64,000 nt of DNA from Cocos nucifera (taxonomy: Eukaryota > Streptophyta > Magnoliopsida > Arecales > Arecaceae). Under the pieces are notes generated by a model, which was not told where the DNA came from, made no database searches, and worked only from the letters and a program-made list of their open reading frames with translations. The translations under genes and the position numbers were made by a program. The stretch is taken from NCBI GenBank assembly GCA_006176705.1, contig QRFJ01000060.1:2573122-2637121 (forward strand), given 5' to 3'. Shown here piece by piece: positions 1-11,831 of this stretch; position 1 is the stretch's first letter, and each line of letters opens with the position of its first letter.

Positions 1-1
1 G

Positions 2-433
2 GTGCCAACCGGAGAAACGCCCTTCTTCTTGGCCTTCGGAACTGAGGTAGTTATCTCGGTCGAGCTTAAGCTCCCGTCTATGCAAGTCGTGGGCTTCAAC
101 GAGCAGCACAACGTCCAGGACCTCAGAGTCAACCTTGACCTTCTGAAAGAAAAGAGGGAGGAAGCCCGCGTCTGGATGGCAGCCTACAGACCGAAGGTGG
201 CTCGGTACTACAACTCTAGGGTTAAAAACAAGACGCTCAGAGCGGGAGACTTGGTGCTGCGGCGAGCTGCTGTCGCTCAGCCTCAGAATCAAGAAAAGCT
301 CACCCCAAATTGGGAAGGCCCGTATGAGGTGATGGAGGTCGTCTGACCCGAAACTTATCGTCTGAAGAAACTCGGAGGGACAGTGCTTCCCCGATCATGG
401 AACTCAGAAAATTTAAGGATGTATTATCAGTAG
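2..433 (+). pseudogene. Gypsy pol 3' end: integrase C-terminal domain
   Basis: The frame from base 2 gives the end of a gypsy integrase. It has the ETPFFLAFGTE motif, the YYNSRVK segment and the RAGDLVLRR/GPYEV motif of the C-terminal domain. It meets a TGA at 344-346, yet the same frame continues with PETYRLKKL and ends at TAG 431-433, where gypsy proteins normally end. The TGA stands where related proteins have Arg, so CGA to TGA by CpG deamination is the simplest explanation. The 5' end is cut by the window edge. It is part of a decayed transposon and not a host gene. Confidence 0.88.
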
Positions 434-512
434 ACTTTCTTTAAAAACACTCATTTGCTCTGCATTATTGATTTCTGGCAATGAAGAACAGGAAAGAAAC
501 GAACAAAAGCAG

Positions 513-1470
513 CCAGTTAGGAACAGGAGGAGGACCTCGTCCTAACGCGAGCAAAGTCGAAGGCCTCGTTCACCTTAGACGAGATGGGGAGAGAGGCTCA
601 GACAATGGTCTGCATGTGCCCCCACAGTCCGTTAGGAACAGGAGGAACCTCGTCCTAACACGAGCAAAGTTGAAGGCCTCGTTCACCTTAGACGAGATGG
701 AGGGAGAGGCTCGGACGACGGTCCGTATGTGCCCCCATAGCCCGTTAGGAACAGGAGGGGGAACCTCGTCCTAACGCAAGCAAAGTCGAAGGCCTCGTTC
801 ACCTTAGACGAGATGGGAGGAGAGGCTCGGACGACGGTCCGCATGTGCCCCCACATAACCCATTAGGAACAGGAGGAGGACCTCGTCCTAACGCGAGCAA
901 AGTCGAAGGCCTCGTTCACCTTAGACGAGATGGAGGGAGAGGCTCGGACGACGGTCCGCATGTGCCCCCACAGCCCGTTAGGAACAGGAGGGGGACCTCG
1001 TCCTAACGTGAGCAAAGTCGAAGGCCTCGTTCATCTTAGATGAGATGGGGGGAGAGGCTCAAACGACGGTCTGCATGTGCCCCCACAGCCCTTAGGAACA
1101 GGAGGGAGACCTCGTCCTAACGCGAGCAAAGTCGAAGGCCTCGTTCACCTTAGACGAGATGGAGGGAGAGGCTCGGACGACGGTCGCATGTGCCCCCACA
1201 GCCCATTAGGAACAGGAGGGGGACCTCATCCTAATGCGAGCAAAGTCGAAGGCCTCGTTCACTTAGACGAGATGGAGGGAGAGGCTCGGATGATGGTCCG
1301 CATATGCCCCCACAGCCCGTTAGAAATAAGAGGGGACTCGTCCTAACGTGAGCAAAGTCGAAGGCTCATTCACCTTAGATGAGATGGGGGAGAGGCTCGG
1401 ACGATAGTCCGCATGTGCCCCCATAGCCCGTTAGGAACAGGAGGAGGACCTCGTCGAACAGGAGGGGAAC
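513..1470. repeat. Tandem array of ~115-bp units, about nine copies
   Basis: The phrase gttaggaacaggagg recurs at roughly 115-bp spacing (about 515, 631, 744, 860, 978, 1090, 1205, 1318 and 1428). Each copy is followed by cctcgtcctaacg, cgaaggcctcgttcacctta and gcatgtgcccccac. Copies differ by point changes and small indels; the last is partial. Open frames across it are by-products of the repeat. It lies between the end of pol and the LTR, the position where Tat elements often carry tandem repeats. Confidence 0.93.
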
Positions 1471-1988
1471 CTCGTCCTAACGGGAGCGCCCGCATCAATC
1501 TCGACTACAGGAGATAAGATCTCCTCCGAGTGCCCGGTACAACCTCGGCTAGAGAAAGCAACCATGTCAACCTCGACTGGAGAGCTTCAACTTCGACCTC
1601 AGCTGAATATAGGATCTCTCCCGAGCGACCGTGTCAATCTCGACTGAAGAGCTTCAACTTCCACCTCAGTCAGAGATAAGATCGGAGACAACCTCGTCCT
1701 GAGATCAGATCTCTTCCGAGCACCCGCATCGACCTCGACTATAGGAGATGATGTTGCCCCCAAGGAGCACAATCTTCGGCTTCGATCGCAGCTCGATGAA
1801 GCCCTCCCTCAACCTCGGCTGGAGATGGGATCTTCCCCGGGCTTCAACTTCGATATCAACTTTGGCTGGAGATGAGATCTCCCCCGAACTTCAACCTAGA
1901 CCAGCACAGAGCTCAGAGAAAGACTTCGGCAGTCGTCTTTCCTGCACTCTCTTCCTTCGATTTTCGAACTCAGAAGTGGGGGGCCTAG
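1471..1988 (+). other. Gypsy 3' untranslated stretch with polypurine tract
   Basis: A GC-rich stretch with imperfect repetition of phrases such as caacctcgactgg, gagcttcaacttc and gataagatctcc. It is probably an older and more diverged tandem family. It ends in gaagtggggggcctag (about 1973-1988), directly before the LTR start, which fits the primer site for plus-strand synthesis. No supported coding region. Confidence 0.6.
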
Positions 1989-2572
1989 TGTTGGGGATAA
2001 ACCCTGCTCCCATCGAAGTCTAGTTCGATGCTCAGCCTAATGCGACCAGTAGCCGCAGAAGAGCCTCAGCGGTCGTCCTTCAGTCGAACTCCTAGCGGTC
2101 GAGCTTTCCTCTAACCCGTTCAGCCGGCCGAGCTACTTAGCTGCCGAGCTCTCCGAACTTCTAGCAACCGAACTCCTCAACGGTCGTCCCTCTCATCAGT
2201 CCGCCGCAAGCTCTGCAACCGTCACCATCAATCCACCACAGATGGCACCTCCCCGAGAGACTGACTCCGTCGAACCTCGAGCGGCCCGCCAGCACGCGGT
2301 TGCGGCTGTCACCATCAAGCTCTGCTATAAAAGGGACCCTCCAAATACGCTAACATCTCTAATCTCTGAGCTCTCCTCTTCTTTCCTAAGCTCCAGAACT
2401 CATTCCGAGCACTCCATTCTTGTTGGACAGAGCTAACTTGATCATCGGAGGGTCCGACCGGAGCCACCCTCCCACTGGCTTCGGACGGAACTTTGTTTTG
2501 CAGGTCCCCAGCGGCGACCTCATTGGCTCCAACTCCAGCAGACTCCGGCGATGATCGATTTCTGCATCAACA
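1989..2572 (+). repeat. 3' LTR of the gypsy element
   Basis: Starts TGTTGGGGATAA after a G-rich tract and ends ...gcatcaaca, giving the TG...CA ends of an LTR of about 584 bp. It contains a TATA box. The partner LTR is outside the window, so the right edge rests on the CA end alone. Confidence 0.7.
2326..2333 (+). promoter_or_regulatory. TATA box in gypsy LTR
   Basis: TATAAAAG in the middle of the LTR, in GC-rich surroundings, at the usual place of the LTR promoter. Motif only; transcription not shown. Confidence 0.55.
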
Positions 2573-3162
2573 ATACTATTCCTTTTATACCACAACACAT
2601 ATATTAGTGAATGGCAATAAGGCCGGTCAACTCAAAGCCCACCCCATAATTTTTTCTCTCATGTCCGCCCCTGCCCCATATGACTTTTGTTCTTAAATTC
2701 TTATCTCTTTAGATGAAAAAAAAAGAATCCATTGGAAATCATCTTATTTCTTCCTTTTGATTCGGGCTAAGGATTAATTGGGTTGACATGGATTATGCTC
2801 AAATATACTTTCTACTCCATAAATCCAACAAAATATTCAGCCCAAAGCTTGATAGATTATTCAAGTAAGCCCTTAATTTATACAATGTACTCCCAACAAT
2901 TATTCTGACAATACTTATTTGACCCTCTACCATCGGAGTTATGGGTAACTAGATCTCTCCATGCACACGTTGTAATATTTTGAGAGTTGTGAGCTTTTGC
3001 TACTTATGTAATACACGCACGCATGCGCGCGCACACATGAAGAGAGAGAAAGATCCCTAATTTATACTTGATAAGGATATTATTGATTAATTAATATTAG
3101 ATATAAATTTAATTAATTATTTAAAGTATATTTTAATTAGAAAAGTAAAGAAAAATGGCTAT
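2573..3162. other. Intergenic, AT-rich; nothing coding
   Basis: After the LTR the sequence becomes AT-rich and has no supported gene. It holds a short alternating CA/GC run near 3013-3040 and is bounded on the right by a MITE. Confidence 0.6.
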
Positions 3163-3529
3163 TAGGGATGGCAATAGATTAGGTATGAATCAGATTAGCC
3201 CATATTCATACCCACCTCATAAATAAAAATCTCATATCCATATCCACGTAGAGATGGGAGCCGAATCGGACCGGATAGATAAAAGGGGTTAGTCGAATCA
3301 AATTAGATATATATAAATAATATAAAATTATTATAATTTAAATATATATATATATTAAAGTTATATCAGATTGGAGCATACTATTATCCATATCCAATCC
3401 AAATATGCTTTGAATATTTTTTCTATGACTTATACCCACCCTATATTTCAATCAGATCGAATAAAATTCATCTTATTCAGATAAGATCAGGTTGGATATC
3501 CGGTTGATCGACTAAAATTATCATCCCTA
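3163..3529. mobile_element. hAT-like MITE
   Basis: A 367-bp AT-rich segment beginning tagggatggcaat and ending ttatcatcccta, so the ends are inverted repeats (tagggatg at both). The 8-bp flanks atggctat and tgggccat agree at 5 of 8 positions, compatible with a decayed hAT target duplication. No coding capacity. Confidence 0.7.
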
Positions 3530-3829
3530 TGGGCCATAGGGATTGGTTTTTTAAAAATATTAGAATATTTTATAATTTCTATTTAATTCAAACTTAAATT
3601 GAAATGTTAAGAGAGAATCATAATGGAGATTATAAAGAGATTATTTTGCTGCTTGGCCTACCAAATTCAAATTAGAAAACATGAAGAGATAATAAGTATT
3701 CAAAAAAAATTTAAAAAAAATGGAGACATTATTTGCTTCTTAATAAACTCCAATAATCATGTCCGACTTGAATGTAATTGATGGAAAAAATATTCAGGTC
3801 AAACATTATCTCATACAATATATATATAT
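3530..3829. other. Intergenic spacer ending in a TA tract
   Basis: AT-rich DNA with no gene. The last bases form a TA tract continuous in character with the one at 12543, so the next element inserted into a TA microsatellite. Confidence 0.55.
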
Positions 3830-4579
3830 TGTTGCTGCCAATCCACCTGCGCCTGCAATCGAATGTCAGAAAATCTGCAAACACAAGTCCATACTGATCG
3901 GAGTCGGCTTCAATGGAGACCCTCCGATGCTAAAGTTAATGGATGGACTGGTCGAACATGAAAAAAATGGAGAGCAAGGTAGTAGGATTTGCTCTTAGAA
4001 TAATCTGGCCTCCTCTCCAAATGACTAATTTACCTTCCTTTTATAGGCATCGGGATAGTAATTGCTTAGCACGTAGGTCCCTTTTTTTTCGATATAGCAT
4101 GATCGTGGGTTGGTAATTAAATAATCCATTAATTATTATCGCCCGCTCTTCTCGGAAATGATTTCGTAGAGTCGATCGAAAATCAGATAAATTATTTGGA
4201 GAGCTCCCATTGGTCAGTCGGTAGATTTGGAACTGACCAATCGTTAATCGATCGGCTTTGTACCGATGGTTCGTCAATCGATTGAATTTATATCGATTTA
4301 TTATCGGTCAACTAACTTTATGCCGATTGACCATTGGTACCGAATGACCATTGGTAGGATTGTTTGGGATCGACTGATCATCGATCGATCGGTCAATATC
4401 AGTCGGACAGCTTGAAATCCAATTACCGTTCGTCATGATGACTATCCGTTGGATAATCATGCATCGGTGAACATTGATTTTTCGGCAGTCCTTTTGCATC
4501 ATCGATCGTTAGTCGGCTAATGATAATTGCCGATCAATTATCGATCGATTCCTGATCGGCAGATCAGTATTCTCCAACA
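3830..4579 (-). repeat. 3' LTR of the Tat gypsy element
   Basis: On the minus strand it starts TGTTGGAGAATACTG (at 4579) and ends ...ggcagcaaca (at 3830). It aligns with 11832-12542 over nearly its length, for example at the shared gatcctccgatgctaaagtt-type phrase. It contains a minus-strand TATA (cctataaaagg, near 4040). Confidence 0.9.
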
Positions 4580-4600
4580 GTTGCCCCCCATACCCAAGTC
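4580..4600 (-). other. Polypurine tract
   Basis: On the minus strand gggtatggggggcaac lies directly against the LTR start TGTTGGAG. The same tggggggcaac tract precedes the LTR at 49355 on the plus strand. Confidence 0.75.
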
Positions 4601-4872
4601 TGGTGTGATGATGTGATGATTTAACATTTTATTTTGATGCACTGAATGCAGGGGGAAGTATGCGATGTTGCTTTGAATTTCGTTTTGCCATCTGCAATTA
4701 ATGATCCTCGTTTCTTTTGATAAAGCTGTTGTCCAATGCGTTGGGGATTGCAACGGTCATCATTAACTGATGCACGATCGAGAAATTTGGGAGATTTGAC
4801 GTTCAATCATTCTTTGGTCAACACGTGTCAGAATCTGATGAGACTTCTATGCATCTCGACCGTCGGTGGATC

Positions 4873-4882
4873 CTATATATAT
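4873..4882 (+). promoter_or_regulatory. Candidate TATA box of the antisense gene
   Basis: ctatatatat lies about 170 bp before the ATG at 5044. The second copy of this antisense gene has cctatatatagg about 145 bp before its ATG (48843-48855, minus). The shared placement argues for a core promoter of its own, not demonstrated. Confidence 0.5.
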
Positions 4883-5043
4883 TGATCCCCCCAGATGATT
4901 TTTCCTTTCATCGCTTTCAACGGTAGTAGTTTTTGAGAAATTTACTTGTTCTTTCATCTTTCAACTTTCAGGTTTGAAGTTCGAACCTTCTTCCTTGCAT
5001 CTTTTCTTTTTTTTTTTTTATTTTGCTTTGTTGAGTCATTTAC

Positions 5044-7165
5044 ATGGACAGTACTCATGGTAGTTCATCGTGTAGTCCAGCAACCAAAGCATCCACACTG
5101 AGTATGTCAGTTGTAAAGCAGCTCCGAGATCAGTATCGAATCTCGGAGAACTTTTGGCTACTGGCTCCTAGTCCCGATGATTGGATGGTTTCACCTCCAT
5201 CGGCTTTTATAGCTTTCTACCTAGAGAACCTTAGGTCGGGTCTTAGGTTTCCTGTTCTGGAGTTTCTTTGGAATATCTTCGACTATTATCGAGGATGGCC
5301 AACCCAATTAGCATCGAATTTGGTTTGGCTAATAATCACTTTTGCCTTTTCGTGCCGACTAGTGCAAATAGTCCCTCGGCTTTCTTTGTTTAGATCTTTC
5401 TTTGCCCTTCGTCCCCATCCAAAAGCTGACCGATGGTGGTACTTCACCCCAACGAGAGTGCTTTCCTTCATCACCGATCTTCCATCATCTATCCATGACT
5501 GGAAGATCCAGTTCTTTTTTTTGTCTCTCCCCTGACTTCTTGGGGTTTTCCATCGGTGTGGGGCGAACCAAACACCCTCCTAAATGAAAACAATCAGATG
5601 GATCTTGCTGATCAAGAGGACTTCCTCAGGCTGAAAGATGTGGAAGTTCCTCCACATAAGGAATTAATTACTCGAAAAAGGGTGGCACCCGGTGCCGGTT
5701 CATCACGCATGATGAAGAAGAGTCAGGCAACTGATCCTTCGGTTGTCTCCGATTCTATTAATGTTCTGCCGATAGCTCCTCCCATCGTCGCCTTGTGTGC
5801 CTCGGTAGCTGCCACGACTTTCGAAGCCCCTTTGTCGTCACACAATCGAAGGAAGACGTCGTTATCATCGACATTCCGACTGTTGTTCCTGTGTCGGGAG
5901 CTTAACCGACTGTTGCTGTGCCCACTTTGCATCCAACTTTGGTTCGTCAGGGGCGCTCGCCATCTCCGTCCACACCTGAGTGGATGTCGGCGCCTTCAAA
6001 ATAATCGTCCACTAGAAGGAAAGAAAAAGTGTCAGTTTCTCCTGTACCGACTGGAAGTGATGCTTCTAGTCGTGGATATACAGACTCCGAATGAATCAAA
6101 ATTTGGGTCCCTGAAGGCAGTTCAGCTTTTTTCGACCCCCAGTTAGCGAGGAGTTTGGTTCATGCCATTCTCCTTTCGAATGATCGAGAGTCGAGGAGGA
6201 GTCGGACCCTAGCCGACGTGTTCGGATCGTTCTACCCAACTTTTATCGAGGTAAGTTGGCGATTCATTTTTATTTGACTAATTCATTTTATTTTCTTTGA
6301 ACAATGGGCTCATGATATGGCCGAATTTGAGTCAGTCTGTCGTAAAATGGCTGCTCTTCAGCATGCGTGCTCTGACTCTGTATCGACCGTAAATGCCGAA
6401 TGGGATGCGACCATTCACCGATGAGAGAAGGCAGAGAAAGATGCTGCCGCCTGGGAGAGAAATTTGTTCGACGAAATCTCCCACCTTAGAGTTGAGCTTG
6501 GGTTGGTAAGAACCAAGCTTGAGTCGGTAGGAGCCAAGCTTGAGTCAGTAAAATCTGACCTAAAATCGGCTCAGATGAAGGTGAAGGCCTAGAAGAACTG
6601 TGTCAAAAAGAAGAAGTGCATGGTGAATAAATTGAAGGACCGCAATAGCTGGGCCAAGGAGGCGGAAGATCATAGTCGGAGATGCCAATCCATGGAAGGG
6701 ATGCATCATCGACTAGGGCAGAGATCCAGGCTCTGCAGCAAGACCTCAGTCGGGCGAAGGAGCTAGGCATTGAGGAATTCAAGGCCTTGTCCGACTTGAA
6801 AACCTTGATCCTTGAGGGAAGCGAAGCTTCTTATTGGATAAGGTTTGGTGACGGTCGGGACGTTGTCCAATAGCTTTTTCCTAACCTATCTCAACAGCAT
6901 CGTCGTTCCTGGTGCTGAAGAAGAGGAAAAGGGAGAGGATGATAGACCAGCTGCCAGTCCTATGGATGATGATGTTCCGACCGATACTTTTGCTCCATTC
7001 GTGTTGCCAGCACCTACGGTCGAAGGTGCAGTGGATGCTCCGACACTGACGGACTTCGCTTCCGAGCCAGTCATCGAAGTTTTGATAGATCTTCAGGGAG
7101 CTACACTGATGGATGTAGTTCTAGACTCTCCCGATCGTCCTTCAGAGCAATTGGTCATCAAATGA
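5044..7165 (+). pseudogene. Antisense ORF of Tat retrotransposon (putative gypsy-type transposon protein)
   Basis: This gene runs opposite to gag-pol, between integrase and the 3' LTR. The first frame (5044-5535) carries motifs typical of the plant 'putative gypsy type transposon' domain: VVKQLRDQYRI, PPSAFIAFYLENLRSGLRFP, and HPKADRWWYF. The frame shifts near 5530 to SPDFLGFSIGVG, then continues at about 5556 with a polar segment. Around 6300-6700 follows a heptad-like coiled-coil region (VELGLVRTKLESVGAKLESV). The acidic C-terminus ends at TGA 7163-7165. A gaggtaagt donor near 6249 and a ctcaacag acceptor near 6899 suggest introns. Frameshifts and stops make this copy a pseudogene. The molecular role of the family is unknown. 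Confidence 0.82.
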
Positions 7166-8289
7166 ACATGTATTTCATTTTCTTTTGGAAATTATAGTTC
7201 AAATCTTATAAGGACCGATGGCCCATTTTGTAATTCCCTTTATAGTAATGAAACAATACTTTGTTCATAACATATTTGCATTAGATCAATTATTTTCTAA
7301 TTATCAGTCAATTTTATTTGACTAAATGTTGACTGACCTTCCAACTGACTTGAAGCTAGCATTTAACCAACTTACAATTTGCCAACTCATAATTTATTTT
7401 TTAGTCATTCAAGCTTTAGTTGTTTGTCAAAATGTTCATAGGTTAGGGATTAGCCAACCTTTAGTCAGTTTCTAGCCGACTTCCGATCGGCTTTTTACTG
7501 ATCGACTTTGGATTATGACGATCGGATGCAAGTCAATCATCCTTCGACTTGGTCATGGCCAAATCGATATCAGTCGCGTTCTTAACTAGATAGGGGCAAC
7601 TAAATAGTTTGCGACCAATGGATTGATGCTTCTCCATTTATAAAAAAGTTGTGTCAGAGTAGATTACAACTCACTCAGTTAGCCGTTCTGCTACAGCTGG
7701 CCGACTTATTCTTATTCATTCATGCTATTTTTATTTAAGAGGTACCGATTGAAATTCATCGTTGAACAAGATATTGTTTGATGGTCATCAATGGTTGTTT
7801 GGCGATTTAATTCTGCTGATTATAGAATGTCAAAGGTCAGTCGGCTATAGTACATCGATAGTTAATCATCCGTAGCATCCCGATAATCAGTCAATCGACT
7901 GATCAATTTGCTGTAGACAAAATGAATTGATGGCTAATCAGTTGCAATGAGCTGACAGTCGGTCGGCTATAGCAATAGTTCATCGCTGATAAGTCGGTCA
8001 TGATCCATCGTCAGTCAATTTTTTTTATCCTTCTTTGCAGAAAGGACTTCTCTTTCTCCTTTGGAGGAAAGTTCACATAAAAATTCATTATTTATATTTT
8101 TCGAAAATACATGGAGCTGATGTTATTTAAAATACACTTTAAGATTATCCGCATTCCATGTTCAAAAAATTATCATTCCGTCAAGTGTCTCAAGTCGATA
8201 TGTTCCAGGTCGAAGGCTCTCTGCTATCTGATAGGGTCCTTTCAAATTTGGAGAGAGCTTTTCTTGGTCCAGCGGTTTAAATGCTTCGG
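7166..8289. other. Non-coding internal part of gypsy element
   Basis: AT-rich sequence between the end of the antisense gene and the end of integrase. It contains many short phrases of the type gtcggctat, tcgatcggc and cagtcaat but no array of fixed period that I could confirm and no frame worth calling. Confidence 0.55.
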
Positions 8290-10696
8290 CCTTTCATAGG
8301 GCTAAGTCACTAGGATAAATTTCCTTCAGCTTAACCCTTCTGTTATAATATCTGATGACTCTTTATCGATAGGCCGCCATTTTGAGTTGAGCTTGCTGTC
8401 GAATTTTAGGTAGCAAATCCAAATCCATCCTTTGATGATCCGAATTGCTTATCTTATCAAATCTCTCAACCCGCATCGAAGGTAGCCCAATTTTGACGTG
8501 AATCACCATCTCAGTTCCATAGGCAAGGTTAAAAGGGGATTCACCCATCGAGATTCGAGGGGTTGTTTGGTATGCCCATAGTACCGAAGGTAGTTCTTCT
8601 ATCCAGAGTCTTTAGCCTCATCGAGTTGGATTTTCAAGCCATAAAGAATTGTTCGGTTCGTGACTTTTGCTTCTCCATTCGACTGTGGATGATCGACAGA
8701 TGTCAATTTGTGCATGATATGATGTGCTGCATAGAAGTCTCTAAAATTTTGATTATCAAATTATCGATCATTGTCAGTTATGATTGTATGTGGGAGTCTG
8801 AACCGATAGATTATGGATTTTGAATAAAATCTTTCATCTTACTTTCCATAATTTATGCTAAAGGTTTGGCTTCCATCCACTTCATAAAGTAATTAACATC
8901 GATGATCAAAAATTTTCTTTGTCCGGATGTCGAAAGAAAAGGACCAAGAATGTCGATTTTTCACTATGCAAATAGCCATGGAGCTATGATCTGTGTCAGT
9001 TGCGTCACTGGTTGTCATTGGATGTTGGCATACCTTTGACATGGCTCACAACTTCGGACAAACTTGGTTGCATCCTTCTGCATTGTCGGCCAATAATATC
9101 CTTACCGAAGGATCTTGTAGGCGAGGGACTTGCCCCCTAAATGATTTCCATAGATCCCTTCATAGACTTCTCGAAGTACATAGTCAGCATTGGTGGATCT
9201 CAGGCACTTTAATAGTGGAAGGAAGAAGGATCGTTTGTAGAGTTGTCCGTCCATCATTATATATTACGAGGTAGTCCACCTCAAATGTTTTGCTTCCGAT
9301 GGATCATCGGATTGGACTCCTTCAGTCAGATACTTGACAATTAGATTCATCTAACTTGGCTCGTCGTTGACTTGTAAAACTTCTTCCACCTTTTCGATAC
9401 TCAGTGTATCGAGATACTCGATATATATTCGACCGAGTTCGGTAGGGGTTATGATGGCAAGTCAAGAGAGTGTGTCGGCCCAAGCATTTTTCACTCTAGG
9501 GATATGCGAGATGTTAAAATATTTGAAGACAAAAATTTGGTCTTTCATCTTTTTCAAATATTTTTGCATCTTTGGATCCCGGGCTTCGTATTCATCGTTG
9601 ACTTGTCCCGCAATGAGTTGAGAGTCGGTAAATGTCTTCAACTCTTCGATACCGAGTTCTTTGGCGATCTTCAAACCAGCAAGAAGAGCTTTATATTCCG
9701 CTTGATTATTCGAAGCTTTGAAGTTGAAATGGAGTGCATATTTGATGACCGATCCATCGATATTTGCAAGGATAAGTCCAGCTCCGCTTCTAAAGGTGCT
9801 CAAGGCTCCATCGACATGTAACACCCAAATCGAATCATGGTCGATTTCAATGGCATCGTCTGTTGAGTTATAGATTATTTCTTGATTGAACTTCATGTTT
9901 GATATGGTACATTCAACAATAAAATCGATCAAAACGTGGGCCTTCATCGACGGGCGTGGGCAATAATGGATGTTGAATTCACTAAGTTTTATTGCACATT
10001 TCACCATTCTTCTTGAAGTATCCGGTCGGTGTAAGATCAACTTCAGAGGTTGCTCGGTTAGAACATGCACCGTGTGGGCTTGAAAATAGGGCCGAAGCCG
10101 TTGCATCGAAATAATCAAGGCATAGATCATTTTCTCAGCTTTTGGATATCGGATTTCGGCATTATGAAGCATTTTGTTTGCATAGTATATGGGGTGTTGT
10201 ATCTAATTTTCATCTTCTCTAACTAAAATCGAACTAACAGCTTCGTCAAACATAGCCAGGTATAAATAAAGTGGTTCTCCTTCCGTCGGCTTTACAAGCA
10301 GCGAAGGAGTCATTAGGTACTTCTTTAACTCTTCAAAGGATCATCGGCATTCATCGATCCAAGAAAAATCTTTTGTTTTTCGTAGAGTCTTGAAAAATGA
10401 AAGACATTGTTTGGCAAATTTGGAGATGAACTAATTAAGTGCAGCAACTCTTCCATTGAGCTATTGTACCTTCTTCTTCAAAGTAGGATGCTTCATATCG
10501 ATGATTGCTTTTATTTTTCTGGAATTTTCTTCGATTCCTCTATATGAAATAAGAAAACTAAGAAATTTTTTGGCCGTCACTCCGAAGGCAATTTGGTCAA
10601 GTTTAGCTTCATTCAGTATCGTCGAAGTGTGTCGAAAGCTTCCTCTAAGTCTCGAACGTGATCCTAACTTCGAGCACTTTTTATAAGCATATCGTC
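8290..10696 (-). pseudogene. Gypsy pol remnant: RT end, RNase H, integrase
   Basis: Read on the minus strand it begins at the RT active-site region (DDMLIKSARS, near 10690) and passes the RT connection. RNase H follows (10172-9462) with HVDGALSTFRSGAG and NNQAEYKALLAGL. Integrase comes next: the zinc-finger segment CEPCQRYAN, catalytic core DILGPF / MIDNQNF / HPQSNGEAK, and the C-terminal SPFNLAYGTE motif (8548-8363). Several in-frame stops and shifts interrupt it. The protease and the front of RT are absent. Confidence 0.9.
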
Positions 10697-11704
10697 GAGA
10701 AGTTTGGCATAAGTTGGGAGAGGGTTCTTATCTAGTGAGTAAGTGAATCTGGAACTCCATAGACCTTACCTCATGACCGAAATAGCCACTTTCTCGTTGA
10801 GATTTTGGACCTCTAGTGTAGCGGTGTTAAAACGTGCTACAAAGGTCCGAAGAGTCTCTCCCTCATTTTGCGTGATCGAGAAGAAATTGTCTGAAGTTTG
10901 TGGCTTCACTCGGTTGGTACTGAAATGAGCCACAAAGGAGTCTTCAAGCTGCTCGAAAGAGTCGATGCTTTTTGACTGAAGCCCAGAGTACCAGGCTCGA
11001 GCAGCTTTCCAAAGAGTGGCCAAGAAGTCGATATACATGAGGGCATCATTCATCCTCTGGATCATCATGAGAGCTTTGTAGATCTAGAGATGATCGACTG
11101 GGTTGGTGGAGCTATCATATGACTCCACTTAAGGCATCTTGAATCACGACGGGATCGGCAAGTTCAAGATATGCGGGAAGAAGGGAGGAGTTGTTTGGAC
11201 TTGAAGACTGTCGGAGGATCCTCCCTTCACGTCCTCCTGGATTTGGGCCAGTCGATGATCAATCTCTTTGAACTTTCATTCATAGTCATTGAGTTGTCAC
11301 TGGCGAGATGTTCCTGGTGTCAATCCTCCAGAGGAACTAGAGGAGGCAGAAGTCATCGGGTTGCACGACCATTTCTCCTCATACCGACTTCGATGAGAAG
11401 ATGGGGAGACAGACCATCATTATCGATGGGCCATTCCTCATGAATGGTGAGGAGATGAAGATTTCATTGGGTGCAAGCATCAAGATGATCACTCCGATGA
11501 AGGAGAGAACAATTGCCTTAGTGTACGACGGCTGTGCCTAGATGGCGCCGCCCGCACCGATGGACCTTCCATCATCATGGACAGTTGCTGTTGAAGATTA
11601 TGCACAGTCTCCATGAGAATATGGACCTCTTGCATTAATATAGCTAGTTGCTGGACTTGTGCATCCGACACAACTGTCGGATGTGAAAAATTATGTCTCG
11701 CCAT
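10697..11704 (-). pseudogene. Gypsy gag remnant
   Basis: The minus strand opens with MARHNFSHPTVVSD and a Gln-rich helical N-terminus (11704-11489). After stops comes the retrotransposon gag domain (11068-10766), with AARAWYSGLQSKSIDSFEQL and TLRTFVARFN. It continues to TYAKLL at about 10700, where it joins RT sequence directly. The zinc knuckle and protease are lost. Not translatable as it stands. Confidence 0.85.
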
Positions 11705-11831
11705 TGCTGGCGGCAGAGGGGGGAGCGCTTCTCGCTAAAATGACTGGCCGATGGAGCTGGTCAAATTATGAGCACGAGTTTTCATCATTCTTTGATTTAG
11801 TATGCTTCTTTTCCTATCCGATGTGCCAAAC

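Larger units (their letters stand above)
1..2572 (+). mobile_element. 3' part of a Ty3/gypsy LTR retrotransposon (Tat-like)
   Basis: The window opens inside a gypsy element read on the plus strand. In order it shows the C-terminal part of integrase, a ~115-bp tandem array, a GC-rich untranslated stretch, a purine-rich tract ending in tggggggcctag, and an LTR starting TGTTGGGG. The 5' LTR, gag and most of pol lie outside the window, so the target-site duplication cannot be checked. A long 3' untranslated region with tandem repeats is known for Tat-lineage elements; the lineage is inferred from that and from the similar polypurine tracts of the two other Tat-type elements here. Confidence 0.85.

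Noticed and set aside
481..1346. Open frames with repeated GTGGGPRPNASKVEGLVHL
   Set aside because: They are translations of the 115-bp tandem repeat; frames shift from copy to copy, so it is not a protein.
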